A stretch of DNA of 24,182 nucleotides from Candidatus Scybalocola fimicaballi (GTDB lineage Bacteria; Bacteroidota; Bacteroidia; Bacteroidales; Paludibacteraceae). The position numbers were made by a program, and so were the translations under genes. Below, piece after piece: positions 16,721 to 24,182 of the stretch (position 1 is its first letter; each line of letters starts with the position of its first letter). Below the pieces are notes generated by a model that was not told the DNA's origin, searched no databases, and was given only the letters and a program-made list of their open reading frames with translations. Location of the stretch: the NCBI GenBank assembly GCA_002317115.1, contig DCIP01000177.1:1-24182 (forward strand). Direction: 5' to 3'.

Positions 16721-17572
16721 TTATTTGAAATATTCGATAGCTCTGGTTGTGATATAAAGTGGCTTGCTGCCCTCATACTCAGTGCAAGTCACCCAGTTGC
16801 CGTTGTCGTCATACTCATATTTCCAAGTATGAGGAAGGAATGCCTCGCCCTCCCCGTCGACGCCGGTCTGCGAAACTGCATTTCCCTTGTCGTCGTATAG
16901 GAACGACACCACCATAGCCACAGTGCCGTCGGACTCCTTAACTGTAAGTTTCTCAAGCAAGCACTGTGAATTATACTTCTCCTCACGCCAGTTCGCCAAA
17001 TCTCCCTCACGGCCATAAACCTTTGTGACGGCTGGCAAACCTCGTTTAGAAACCTTCTGCTCGATAGTCTGAAGAAGCTCTCCCTTGAAATTGTAGTAGC
17101 GAGTGTAATTCACACTATTCTCGTCATCATACTCATATTTGACACGTCCGGAAAGATTTTCCTCCGCAGTGTACTTCTCTATTCTGTCGAGTTTATCTTT
17201 CTTATAATAGAACACAGACTTGTCGATAGGGTTGCCGTCAGCGTCGTGATTCCACTCACACACCTTCTTACCCTGCAAATTATAAGAGTAGACGATGCTG
17301 CCCACATCCTCGCCTGTGCTTGTCATCAAGTGGACAGTGTCGAAATTGCCGGCTTGATTGAAAATGATATCACGGTCCCACTCTCCCTCTTCACGGAAAG
17401 CGTTGCCTTTAGCCACTTCACCGAAATTCTCAACCGCCGAGTATTTAAACTCCTTCACAGTATGCACCTTACCAGAGATGCCCATCTCCTCAGCATCTGT
17501 TTGCGGCTTCTCCTCACAAGAAGTGAAGCCGACCAACAAAGACGCCGCTATATAAATCAAATTTTTCTTCAT
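16721..17572 (-). CDS. Lipoprotein with YD-like repeats
   Basis: A type II signal peptide is clear: M-K-K-N, a hydrophobic core, then L-V-G-F-T-S-C, with the acceptor cysteine at residue 19 or 20 followed by E-E-K-P. The mature part of this 283-residue protein is built from short strand repeats with Y-E-Y-D-D-x-x-N/D (K-Y-E-Y-D-D-E-N-S and K-Y-E-Y-D-D-N-G-N-W), similar to YD/RHS-type repeats in small Bacteroidota lipoproteins. It should be anchored in the outer membrane or face the periplasm. Function is unknown. The ATG lies 6 nt after the rnr stop, so the gene is co-transcribed with rnr, although the link to RNA decay is probably only positional. No truncation is apparent. Confidence 0.85.
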   Translation of the reverse strand: MKKNLIYIAASLLVGFTSCEEKPQTDAEEMGISGKVHTVKEFKYSAVENFGEVAKGNAFREEGEWDRDIIFNQAGNFDTVHLMTSTGEDVGSIVYSYNLQGKKVCEWNHDADGNPIDKSVFYYKKDKLDRIEKYTAEENLSGRVKYEYDDENSVNYTRYYNFKGELLQTIEQKVSKRGLPAVTKVYGREGDLANWREEKYNSQCLLEKLTVKESDGTVAMVVSFLYDDKGNAVSQTGVDGEGEAFLPHTWKYEYDDNGNWVTCTEYEGSKPLYITTRAIEYFK

Positions 17573-17578
17573 ACAATT

Positions 17579-19795
17579 TTATTTCTTCTCCACAAGTGCG
17601 AAATCAAGCTGCTTCTTATCCAAGTCGGCACGGGCGATCTTTACGACAACCTCGTCGCCAAGCTGGAATTTCTTGCCTTTTTTGCGTCCTGTGATGCAGT
17701 AGTTCTTCTCGTCGAATACGTAGTAGTCGTCGTCAAGGTCACGGATAGGAATCATACCCTCACACTTGTTCTGGTTAAGCTCCACGTAGATGCCCCACTC
17801 TGTCACACCAGAGATCACACCGTCGTAGATCTGGCCAAGACGCTCCTTCATATACTCCACCTGCTTGTATTTGATAGATGCTCGCTCTGCGTTGGCAGCA
17901 AGCTGCTCCATTTTCGAGCTGTGGTCACAAAGGTCGTCGAACAAAAGCTTGTCGGCGCTCTTCTCGCCCTTAGCGTAGCGATCAAGCAGACGGTGCACCA
18001 TCATATCAGGATAACGTCGGATTGGCGACGTGAAGTGAGTATAGTAGTCGAAAGAAAGTCCGTAGTGGCCGACGTTGTCTGTAGAGTAGATAGCCTTAGC
18101 CATCGAACGGATTGTGATAGTCTCGATCAAGTTCTGCTCACGAGTGCCCTGTACCTTGTCAAGCAAGTTGTTGATTGATGTTGAGACCTCCTTGTTCTTT
18201 CCTGTAGTGTTAAGTTTGTAGCCGAAACGAGAGATGAACTGAGATAGGTTGTTCAACTTGTCTGGATCCGGATTGTCGTGGATACGGTAGACGAATGTCT
18301 TAGGGTTCTTCTGACCACCGATATGCTCAGCCACTGTTCTGTTGGCAAGAAGCATGAACTCCTCGATTAGTTTGTTGGCATCCTTGCTCTCCTTGAAGTA
18401 GACGTCGATAGGCTTGCCAGTCTCGTCGATTTCGAATCTCACCTCAGTGCGCTCGAATGCGATTGCACCCTCCTTGAATCTCTTCTCACGAAGTTGTTTA
18501 GCCAATCTGTCGAGAGTAAGGATTTCGTCCTTCATGTCGCCCTGCTTAGTCTCGATCACGCTCTGAGCATCCTCATAAGTGAAGCGACGGTCGGATTTGA
18601 TGACAGTGTGGACAATCTGATAGTTAAGGACCTTAGCGTTGTCGTCCATCTCGAACATCACAGAGTAGCAAAGTTTTTCCTCGTCGGGGCGAAGAGAGCA
18701 AACCTTATTACACAATCTCTCTGGAAGCATCGGAATAGTACGGTCGACAAGGTAGACGCTGGTAGCGCGGCTCACAGCCTCCTGCTCGATAATATCGTCA
18801 AGGTGGACGTAGTGAGTAACGTCGGCGATATGGACACCGACCTCCCAGTTGCCATTATCCATCTTACGGATAGACAACGCGTCGTCGAAATCCTTAGCAT
18901 CTTTTGGGTCGATAGTGAATGTTGGGACGTCACGGCAGTCAAGACGCTTAGCGATCTCCTCAGCAGTGATCTCCTCTGGGATAGTGTCAGCGTAAGCCTC
19001 CACCTCAGCAGGATAGCTGTATGGCAAACCGAACTCACAAAGGATGGCATGCATCTCAGTGTTGTTGTCGCCAGAGTTTCCAAGCACCACAGTCACCTCG
19101 CCTACAGGGTTTCTGCCCTTCTCTGCCCAGTCTATAATCTTAACGATTGCTTTATCACCCTCTTTACCGCCATTAAGTTTGTCAATTGGCACGAAGATAT
19201 CGTTTCCAAGAATACGGTTGTCGACAAGCAAGAAAGCGTAATTCTCCTTGACGTTTAGTTTGCCGACGAAAGTGTCACGCTCACGTTTCAACACCTCAAG
19301 GACCTCACCTTCCTGCTCTTTGCCCTGTCGACGAGCGAACAGACGAACCTTCACTGTGTCACCCACAGCTGCCTTGTTAAGGTTACGGTCGCCGATGAAG
19401 ATTTCATCCCCACCGTCTTCAGGCACAAGGATAGCACCTCCACCACGCTTTACAGTGATAGTGCCGACAAGCGAGCCCATACGTGGATTCAAACGGTATT
19501 TGCCGATAGGCCCCTCGATAAGATAACCTGTCTCAGCGAAATACTGAAGCACATCAATAATCTGCTGGCGTGCAGTCATTCCCTCATAGCCAAGAGTGGC
19601 GGCAACCTCCTTATACGAGATTGGATCACCCTGATATTCAGAGAAATATTTAGAAATATCGTCAATTATTTCCTTTTTACGTACAGAAACGGCAGATTCC
19701 CTATTCTTATCGCGATTCTTATTATTCTTCTTATTCTGACGCATTACATTCTTACCGATGCTGAATGCCTTATTTGATTTTTTCCCTTTTTTCAT
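17579..19795 (-). CDS. rnr: Ribonuclease R (RNB family 3'-5' exoribonuclease)
   Basis: The 738-residue protein has the full RNase R layout. A lysine/asparagine-rich N-terminal tail comes first, then a winged-helix-like region (about 40-105). Two cold-shock OB domains (about 105-240) follow; the first includes V-P-E-D-G-G-D-E-I-F-I and the second N-D-I-F-V-P-I-D-K-L. The RNB catalytic domain carries D-P-K-D-A-K-D-F-D-D-A (D297, D302, D304, D305 are the metal-binding set) and ends after the H-F-T-S-P-I-R-R-Y-P-D motif. The S1 domain at the end (about 655-738) begins G-V-I-S-G-V-T-E-W-G-I-Y. It degrades structured RNA processively. The promoter at 19817-19846 is close upstream; this is the first gene of the - strand run through to 14901. 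Confidence 0.97.
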   Translation of the reverse strand: MKKGKKSNKAFSIGKNVMRQNKKNNKNRDKNRESAVSVRKKEIIDDISKYFSEYQGDPISYKEVAATLGYEGMTARQQIIDVLQYFAETGYLIEGPIGKYRLNPRMGSLVGTITVKRGGGAILVPEDGGDEIFIGDRNLNKAAVGDTVKVRLFARRQGKEQEGEVLEVLKRERDTFVGKLNVKENYAFLLVDNRILGNDIFVPIDKLNGGKEGDKAIVKIIDWAEKGRNPVGEVTVVLGNSGDNNTEMHAILCEFGLPYSYPAEVEAYADTIPEEITAEEIAKRLDCRDVPTFTIDPKDAKDFDDALSIRKMDNGNWEVGVHIADVTHYVHLDDIIEQEAVSRATSVYLVDRTIPMLPERLCNKVCSLRPDEEKLCYSVMFEMDDNAKVLNYQIVHTVIKSDRRFTYEDAQSVIETKQGDMKDEILTLDRLAKQLREKRFKEGAIAFERTEVRFEIDETGKPIDVYFKESKDANKLIEEFMLLANRTVAEHIGGQKNPKTFVYRIHDNPDPDKLNNLSQFISRFGYKLNTTGKNKEVSTSINNLLDKVQGTREQNLIETITIRSMAKAIYSTDNVGHYGLSFDYYTHFTSPIRRYPDMMVHRLLDRYAKGEKSADKLLFDDLCDHSSKMEQLAANAERASIKYKQVEYMKERLGQIYDGVISGVTEWGIYVELNQNKCEGMIPIRDLDDDYYVFDEKNYCITGRKKGKKFQLGDEVVVKIARADLDKKQLDFALVEKK

Positions 19796-19816
19796 AAGTT
19801 ATCAATTTTAATATCT

Positions 19817-19846
19817 CAAAGATAAGAAATAAATCTATAAACCAAA
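19817..19846 (-). promoter_or_regulatory. rnr promoter (Bacteroidota -7/-33)
   Basis: On the - strand, TATCTTTG (19817-19824) fits TAnnTTTG and TTTG (19843-19846) lies 18 nt upstream. The short distance to the rnr ATG at 19795 fits. Confidence 0.6.
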
Positions 19847-19889
19847 ACGAAAACGATAACGAAAACAAAGACGAAGACCAAAACAAAAA

Positions 19890-19916
19890 GAGGAGCGAAC
19901 AATTTGTCCGCTCCTC
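19890..19916 (-). terminator. Terminator of the T9SS-protein gene
   Basis: GAGGAGCG (19890-19897) pairs with CGCTCCTC (19909-19916), and a few more pairs extend inward after one mismatch. On the - strand it is followed by TTTTTGTTTTGG. It lies about 45 nt past the stop at 19963. The rest of 19796-19962 is an A-rich run of gaaaac/aaagac words. Confidence 0.85.
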
Positions 19917-19962
19917 ATGTTTTGTGTCAAAACACATTGTGTCTTGATATCACGTGCAAGAA

Positions 19963-21672
19963 TTACTTCTTGATGATCTGACCTGTGATTACACCAGCCT
20001 CAGTGTTAGCCTTAACTACGTAAACACCGTTAGTCAAGTTAGCTACGCTTACTACGTTAGACTCTGAAGATGCAACCAATGTACCAGCTACAGTGTAAAC
20101 AGCTACGCTCTTAACACCCTCGTTAGTTACAGTGATAACATCAGATGCTGGGTTAGGATAGATAGAGATAGCACCCTTAGCAACTACGTTATTAACATCA
20201 GTCTTAACAGAAACTGGAATCTTATTACCCTGGTAGTCCTCTCCAAGTACATAAGTATAAGGTCCAGCCTGATCACCTGTCAAACGGATATCACCGAACA
20301 TGAATGAGATAACATCGTTAGGTATGAAACGCAATGTGATGTGAGTATAATCTGCAGAAGGAACCTCAACGTCTCCGTAAACCATTGACATCATTGTTGG
20401 GATTGAGTCTACATAATCATCACCACCCTTTGTGTATGCTGGGCGGAACTGCTTCCACTCTGTCTTAGACATGATTTTCTGAGCATCTCCAGCCTCGAAA
20501 CGGTACTCTACTGGGAAACGGATATCTTTTGAATTAGCGATGTAGTCTTCGTATGGAGTCTTGTCTCCAGAAGTTCCAGCGTTGTGTCCAAGACGCATTG
20601 CGATAGAGATTGTCTTCTGAGCTGCCTCTCCAAAAGGAATACGAAGCTGAGCATCAGCAGGATCAGGGTTGTTTACATCTACACGCCACTCTTTAGCCAC
20701 ATCATATCTTGTAAAGAATGGAAGGAAACCATACTCTGAATCGTAGAAATCAGCTTCTCCCTGCTCTCCAAGATCGCAGTACATACGGTCTGAATGAAGC
20801 TGGCTTAGATAGCCGTCTGGCTGTGAAGACACGAACAACTGCTGACCGTACATCGAGTTAGGTGACTCCATACCACCATCTATAGGGTCAGGTTCACCAA
20901 TTGTAGCGTCATCTGCATTAGTAGCATACACAAAGTTAGAGAATCCTGATGCGTAGATTGTACCCTCTCCATTAAGGATTGTCATCTTGTCTGCGTAGAA
21001 TGGCTTGATACCGTCAGAAACGAACTTCAAGTTCTTGATGTAACCTACAATCTCTGTACCACCCTCTGGGAACATTGCCAAGAAAATTGCCTTTACCTTG
21101 TTAGCGTCACCTCTCTCAGCTACCTCCTTTGGCATGAATTGGCTTGAATAAACGTACTTTGTTACGCTTCTCAACTGTCCAAGACCATGGTTATCCAAGT
21201 TACCCTTGTGATCATAGAAATCACGCATACGAGCGTCGATTGAAACGTGTGCGATACGGTACTCTGGCTGAGACGGACTTGTACCCCAAACGGCACCCTT
21301 TACTGGCAATGTATCTGCCATCAAATCGAACTTCCAGCACTCACGTTTAGCACAATCTGGTGACAACTCAGTTCCCTCCTCAAAGTAGTACTCTAATACC
21401 ATGTTCCAAGTCTCATCCAAATTGATTGCCTCTGGCAAATAAATAAGACCAGACTTCCATAGTGCTGCTGGGTTCTTTACCTTTACCATTGCTTCGCCAG
21501 CTGCATTAGCCGACTCCTCAATCTCGTAAGACTCCGCAACATCTTCAGATGAAGCGACGAACTCACAGTTCACCATCTTACCATCTTTGATAACGTAAAC
21601 CTCCTTCTCTGCTGCGTTTGAGGCAAATGCAAGAGAAAGAACGCTACTAGCAAGTAAAAATTTCTTTATCAT
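19963..21672 (-). CDS. Exported protein with T9SS type A sorting domain
   Basis: The 569-residue product begins M-I-K-K-F-L-L-A-S-S-V-L-S-L-A-F-A-S-N-A, a Sec signal peptide with an A-S-N-A cleavage site. The last ~69 residues are a por secretion tail: I-S-I-Y-P-N-P-A-S-D (Y-P-N-P at 505-508), then S-V-A-V-Y-T-V-A-G, N-L-T-N-G-V-Y-V-V-K, and a basic end I-I-K-K. This directs export across the outer membrane by the type IX system and usually anchoring at the surface. The ~480 residues between are not recognised. They contain many aromatic and acidic residues, a possible beta-sandwich region near 60-200 and a segment with F-R-F/L-P-V-E-Y-R-F-E. No catalytic motif is obvious. The gene has its own promoter and terminator. 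Confidence 0.9.
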   Translation of the reverse strand: MIKKFLLASSVLSLAFASNAAEKEVYVIKDGKMVNCEFVASSEDVAESYEIEESANAAGEAMVKVKNPAALWKSGLIYLPEAINLDETWNMVLEYYFEEGTELSPDCAKRECWKFDLMADTLPVKGAVWGTSPSQPEYRIAHVSIDARMRDFYDHKGNLDNHGLGQLRSVTKYVYSSQFMPKEVAERGDANKVKAIFLAMFPEGGTEIVGYIKNLKFVSDGIKPFYADKMTILNGEGTIYASGFSNFVYATNADDATIGEPDPIDGGMESPNSMYGQQLFVSSQPDGYLSQLHSDRMYCDLGEQGEADFYDSEYGFLPFFTRYDVAKEWRVDVNNPDPADAQLRIPFGEAAQKTISIAMRLGHNAGTSGDKTPYEDYIANSKDIRFPVEYRFEAGDAQKIMSKTEWKQFRPAYTKGGDDYVDSIPTMMSMVYGDVEVPSADYTHITLRFIPNDVISFMFGDIRLTGDQAGPYTYVLGEDYQGNKIPVSVKTDVNNVVAKGAISIYPNPASDVITVTNEGVKSVAVYTVAGTLVASSESNVVSVANLTNGVYVVKANTEAGVITGQIIKK

Positions 21673-21738
21673 ACTCTTTTTTTTAATTAATATTCCTAAT
21701 TATAAACCTTATTCCGCATTTTCACATACGAAACGACG

Positions 21739-21768
21739 CAAAAATAGTTTTAAAAAGCCAACTCACAA
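21739..21768 (-). promoter_or_regulatory. Promoter of the T9SS-protein gene
   Basis: On the - strand TATTTTTG (21739-21746) fits TAnnTTTG. A partial -33 (ATTG, 21766-21769) lies about 19 nt upstream. The 5' leader would be roughly 60 nt. Confidence 0.55.
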
Positions 21769-21781
21769 TTTTTCAACATAA

Positions 21782-21810
21782 GAAAAATGTTAAAATCGTT
21801 TAATTTTAAC
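21782..21810 (-). terminator. Weak AT-rich hairpin after cysS
   Basis: GTTAAAAT (21789-21796) pairs with ATTTTAAC (21803-21810) around a 6-nt loop, followed on the - strand by ATTTTTC. The stem is nearly all A:T, so termination efficiency is doubtful. A second near-palindrome (tgtaaaa...ttttaca, 21835-21853) overlaps the cysS stop. Confidence 0.4.
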
Positions 21811-21846
21811 TTTCGCAAGTCAGTTTTTATATTGTAAAACATATTT

Positions 21847-23313
21847 TTACAGACTCCACTCAAATCCGTCCTTAGTATCCTTGACTTTGAATCCAAGTCT
21901 TGCCAACTCGTCACGGATTTTGTCGCTTGTAGCCCAATCTTTGTTTGCCTTCGACTGCTTTCTGATCTCCAAAAGCAAATCCACAGCTCCCTTGTATGCG
22001 TCGTTTGCAGCACCTGAATTCTCCTCTACTCTCATTCCAAGCAAATCAATCAAATACAAGTCGAACACTTCTTTCAACTCCTTCAAATCTACCTCTGAGA
22101 TTGTAGCCTTGCCGTCTGCCACTGTGTTGATGATACGTGTAGCGTCGTACAAATGTGAGATAACGATTGGTGTGTTCAAATCGTCAAGCATTGCCTCCTC
22201 ACATAGCTGACGATAATTCTTCATCTCCATTGAAGTCTCCTTCGATGGTGTCAGCTTCTGCAATCTCGCATAGCACTCACACAATCTTGCGAATCCCTTC
22301 TCTGCAGCGATCAAAGCCTCGTTGCTGAAGTCGACGGTGCTGCGATAGTGTGCTTGTAGGATGAAGAAACGGATTGTCATCGGTGCGTAAGCCTGTGTAA
22401 GAAGTTTGTGGCTTCCTGTGAAGAACTCATCCAATGTGATGAAGTTTCCAAGAGACTTACCCATCTTCTGTCCGTTGATGGTAATCATATTATTATGCAT
22501 CCAGTAGTGAACTGTCTCCTTGCCAAGAGCAGCTGTGCTCTGTGCGATCTCACACTCATGGTGAGGGAAGATCAAGTCCATACCACCTCCGTGGATATCA
22601 AACTCTTCGCCAAGATACTTTGTACCCATTGCCGAGCACTCCATGTGCCAACCTGGGAAACCGTCGCTCCATGGTGATGGCCAACGCATGATATGCTCTG
22701 GCTGAGCCTTCTTCCACAATGCGAAGTCAAGAGCGCAATGTTTCTCGCTCTGACCGTCAAGATCACGTGTAGTCTCAAGCAAATCCTCGATATTTCTACC
22801 AGACAACTTACCGTAGCGGTGATCTTTGTTGTATTTCTTCACGTCGAAATAGATAGATCCTTCGCTCTCGTATGCGTAACCAGCGTCAAGGATCTTCTTC
22901 ACGAAATCGATCTGCTCAATGATATGGCCCGACGCGTGAGGCTCGATGCTTGGTGGTAATACTCCAAGCTGATCCATTGCTGAGTGGTAGCGGTTAAGAT
23001 AATACTGCACCACCTCCATAGGCTCTTTCTGCTCAAGACGAGCCTTCTTAGCGATCTTGTCCTCTCCCTCGTCTGCATCGTGCTCCAAGTGGCCCACGTC
23101 TGTGATATTGCGGACGTAGCGCACCTTGTAACCAAGATGAGTCAAGAATCTGTATAGGATATCAAAAGTGATAGCCGGACGAGCATGACCTAGATGACCG
23201 TCACCGTAGACAGTCGGACCACATACATACATACCAACGAATGGCTCATGCAAAGGCTTGAACAACTGTTTAGTACGTGTAAGTGTATTATATATCAATA
23301 ATTTATGTTCCAT
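21847..23313 (-). CDS. cysS: Cysteinyl-tRNA synthetase
   Basis: This 488-residue class I synthetase charges tRNA-Cys. It has C-G-P-T-V-Y near residue 31 (the first zinc cysteine), the HIGH-type motif G-H-L-G-H-A-R, and the zinc-site stretch [18 protein letters not shown]. The KMSKS-type loop reads [10 protein letters not shown]. The Gly in place of the first Ser of KMSKS is, as far as I recall, usual in Bacteroidales. The C-terminal W-x-x-S-D-x-I-R-D-E-L-A-x-L-G-F ending is also typical. The length is full. Start ATG at 23313 leaves 1 nt to the upstream lrp-type stop, so translation may be coupled to that regulator. Confidence 0.97.
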   Translation of the reverse strand: MEHKLLIYNTLTRTKQLFKPLHEPFVGMYVCGPTVYGDGHLGHARPAITFDILYRFLTHLGYKVRYVRNITDVGHLEHDADEGEDKIAKKARLEQKEPMEVVQYYLNRYHSAMDQLGVLPPSIEPHASGHIIEQIDFVKKILDAGYAYESEGSIYFDVKKYNKDHRYGKLSGRNIEDLLETTRDLDGQSEKHCALDFALWKKAQPEHIMRWPSPWSDGFPGWHMECSAMGTKYLGEEFDIHGGGMDLIFPHHECEIAQSTAALGKETVHYWMHNNMITINGQKMGKSLGNFITLDEFFTGSHKLLTQAYAPMTIRFFILQAHYRSTVDFSNEALIAAEKGFARLCECYARLQKLTPSKETSMEMKNYRQLCEEAMLDDLNTPIVISHLYDATRIINTVADGKATISEVDLKELKEVFDLYLIDLLGMRVEENSGAANDAYKGAVDLLLEIRKQSKANKDWATSDKIRDELARLGFKVKDTKDGFEWSL

Positions 23314-23314
23314 T

Positions 23315-23776
23315 TTATAATATTGAAATTGGCACTTCTCTTTTAATACTCATATCCAAAGAGATCAAAGTCTCAGTCGACGTTACGCCCTTGATGCTCT
23401 GGATTTTTCCATTTAGAAGATCCATCAAATCTTCGTTGTCTCTTGCGTAAAGTTTGACCATCATAGTGTATGGCCCTGTTGTAAAGTGGCACTCTACAAC
23501 CTCAGGGATTTTTTCCAATTCAGGGACTACAGTGGCATACATAGAACCTTTTTCAAGCTTGATACCGATATAAGTACAAGTCTGGTAGCCCAAAGTCTTT
23601 GGGTTAACATGATAACCCGAACCTACGATCACGCCTGTATCAATAAGACGCTGCACACGCTGGTGGATAGCCGCTCTAGACACATCACAATCTTCAGCAA
23701 TATCCTTAAATGGGATTCTCGCATTCTTAGTGATAATATTGAGAATCTGCCTATCTAAGTCGTCGATTTTTTCCAT
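23315..23776 (-). CDS. Lrp/AsnC family transcriptional regulator
   Basis: The 153-residue protein has the N-terminal winged helix [11 protein letters not shown], with recognition helix [16 protein letters not shown]-terminal RAM (ligand-sensing) domain follows, with [18 protein letters not shown] as the most recognisable part. The size is standard for a single-domain Lrp/AsnC regulator, which usually binds amino acids as an octamer. It is transcribed with cysS (1 nt apart), which suggests, but does not show, a role in cysteine or general amino-acid supply. The candidate promoter is at 23815-23848. Confidence 0.95.
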   Translation of the reverse strand: MEKIDDLDRQILNIITKNARIPFKDIAEDCDVSRAAIHQRVQRLIDTGVIVGSGYHVNPKTLGYQTCTYIGIKLEKGSMYATVVPELEKIPEVVECHFTTGPYTMMVKLYARDNEDLMDLLNGKIQSIKGVTSTETLISLDMSIKREVPISIL

Positions 23777-23814
23777 TATTCAACTTTTTTGGTTTCTTGT
23801 TTACAAATTCAGTT

Positions 23815-23848
23815 CAAAATTAGGCTTTTTCTTTCATTTTTTCACAAA
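23815..23848 (-). promoter_or_regulatory. Promoter of the lrp-cysS operon
   Basis: On the - strand TAATTTTG (23815-23822) fits TAnnTTTG, with TTTG (23845-23848) 22 nt upstream. The spacing is at the long end of the usual range. Confidence 0.5.
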
Positions 23849-23874
23849 AACGATAAGATTTTTCACAAAAAGAC

Positions 23875-23904
23875 AAAAAAAAGCGTTGTTCATACGAACA
23901 ACGC
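23875..23904 (-). terminator. rplI terminator
   Basis: A perfect 9-bp stem GCGTTGTTC (23883-23891) / GAACAACGC (23896-23904) closes a 4-nt loop. On the - strand it is followed by a run of eight T's (23875-23882). It lies about 25 nt past the rplI stop. Confidence 0.92.
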
Positions 23905-23929
23905 CTTATTTCTTATTGTTGAGAAGAAA

Positions 23930-24182
23930 TTATTCAGCAACAACGCTGAACTTAACCTCTGCAGCAACCTCCTTGTGAAGACGAGCAACAGCAACGTACT
24001 CACCAAGAGACTTAACGTTCTCCTTAACAGAGATGATCTTTCTGTCAACGCTGTAACCAGCCTTCTCAAGAGCCTCTGCGATCTGGATGTTAGTAACTGA
24101 TCCGTAGATAGCACCAGACTCCTTGTTAGCCTTAGTAGCGATTGTAAGTGAAACTGCGTTCAACTTAGCAGCCAACTCCTCA
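23930..24182 (-). CDS. rplI: 50S ribosomal protein L9, 3' part
   Basis: The frame is open from the window edge to TAA at 23930-23932 and gives the last 84 residues of L9. It includes A-K-L-N-A-V-S-L-T-I-A-T-K, the G-A-I-Y-G-S-V-T-N-I-Q-I-A-E-A-L block and the V-K-F-S-V-V-A-E end, all typical of the C-terminal domain of Bacteroidota L9. L9 binds 23S rRNA near the L1 stalk base. The N-terminal domain and start lie outside the window; the TTG at 24173-24175 is an internal leucine, not a start. The usual partners rpsF and rpsR would be upstream, beyond the window. Confidence 0.95.
   Translation of the reverse strand, partial: EELAAKLNAVSLTIATKANKESGAIYGSVTNIQIAEALEKAGYSVDRKIISVKENVKSLGEYVAVARLHKEVAAEVKFSVVAE

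Noticed and set aside
17246..19258. Long + strand open frames (310 and 254 residues) opposite the lipoprotein gene and rnr
   Set aside because: They mirror well-supported genes on the - strand, have biased, motif-free translations and arise from the codon pattern of the real genes.
24173..24175. Start codon of an 81-residue gene at the right edge
   Set aside because: The codon is TTG inside L9; the frame continues upstream to the window edge with L9-like residues.

Overview
The window looks like a chromosomal segment of a Bacteroidales bacterium (phylum Bacteroidota). It encodes a protein with a C-terminal type IX secretion (por) sorting domain, it has several promoters of the Bacteroidota type (TTTG, a spacer of about 18-22 bases, then TAnnTTTG), and its housekeeping proteins (RNase R, CysS with a KMGKS loop, L9) resemble that order. 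Presence of T9SS cargo favours Prevotella-, Muribaculaceae- or Paludibacter-like relatives over Bacteroides itself; this is inference.

Left edge (1-2644, + strand): the end of nudC, a repeat-rich gap, then two accessory genes: an AAA_14/DUF4143 ATPase and a Gp37/Gp68-like (DUF5131) three-cysteine protein. Central island (about 2695-14826): a visibly AT-rich segment bounded by two diverged copies of an intergenic repeat of about 235-257 bp in inverted orientation. Each copy carries a GC-rich palindrome followed by T's that would stop transcription entering the island. Inside are a tightly packed + strand operon of four genes (radical SAM enzyme, then DptF-, DptG- and DptH-like proteins), a strong bidirectional terminator, and a convergent rhuM-family gene.

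The central operon is the main discovery. DptF/G/H is the restriction half of the Dnd DNA-phosphorothioation defence system, but no DndA-E modification gene is present in the window. A radical SAM protein sits 1 nt upstream of dptF in the place where a modification enzyme would be expected. The DptH-like protein also carries a candidate PD-(D/E)XK nuclease site upstream of its HerA/FtsK-like ATPase. I propose a DptFGH-type restriction system whose self mark, or whose activating step, depends on a radical SAM enzyme rather than on DndBCDE. This is a hypothesis from gene content.

Right side (14901-24182, all - strand): ordinary core genes. One probable operon runs rnr, a lipoprotein with YD-like repeats, a panE-like reductase and an exported protein. 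Then come a T9SS-exported protein with its own promoter and terminator, an lrp/asnC-type regulator 1 nt upstream of cysS, and the 3' part of rplI with a clear terminator. No tRNA, rRNA, transposase, integrase or CRISPR array was seen.
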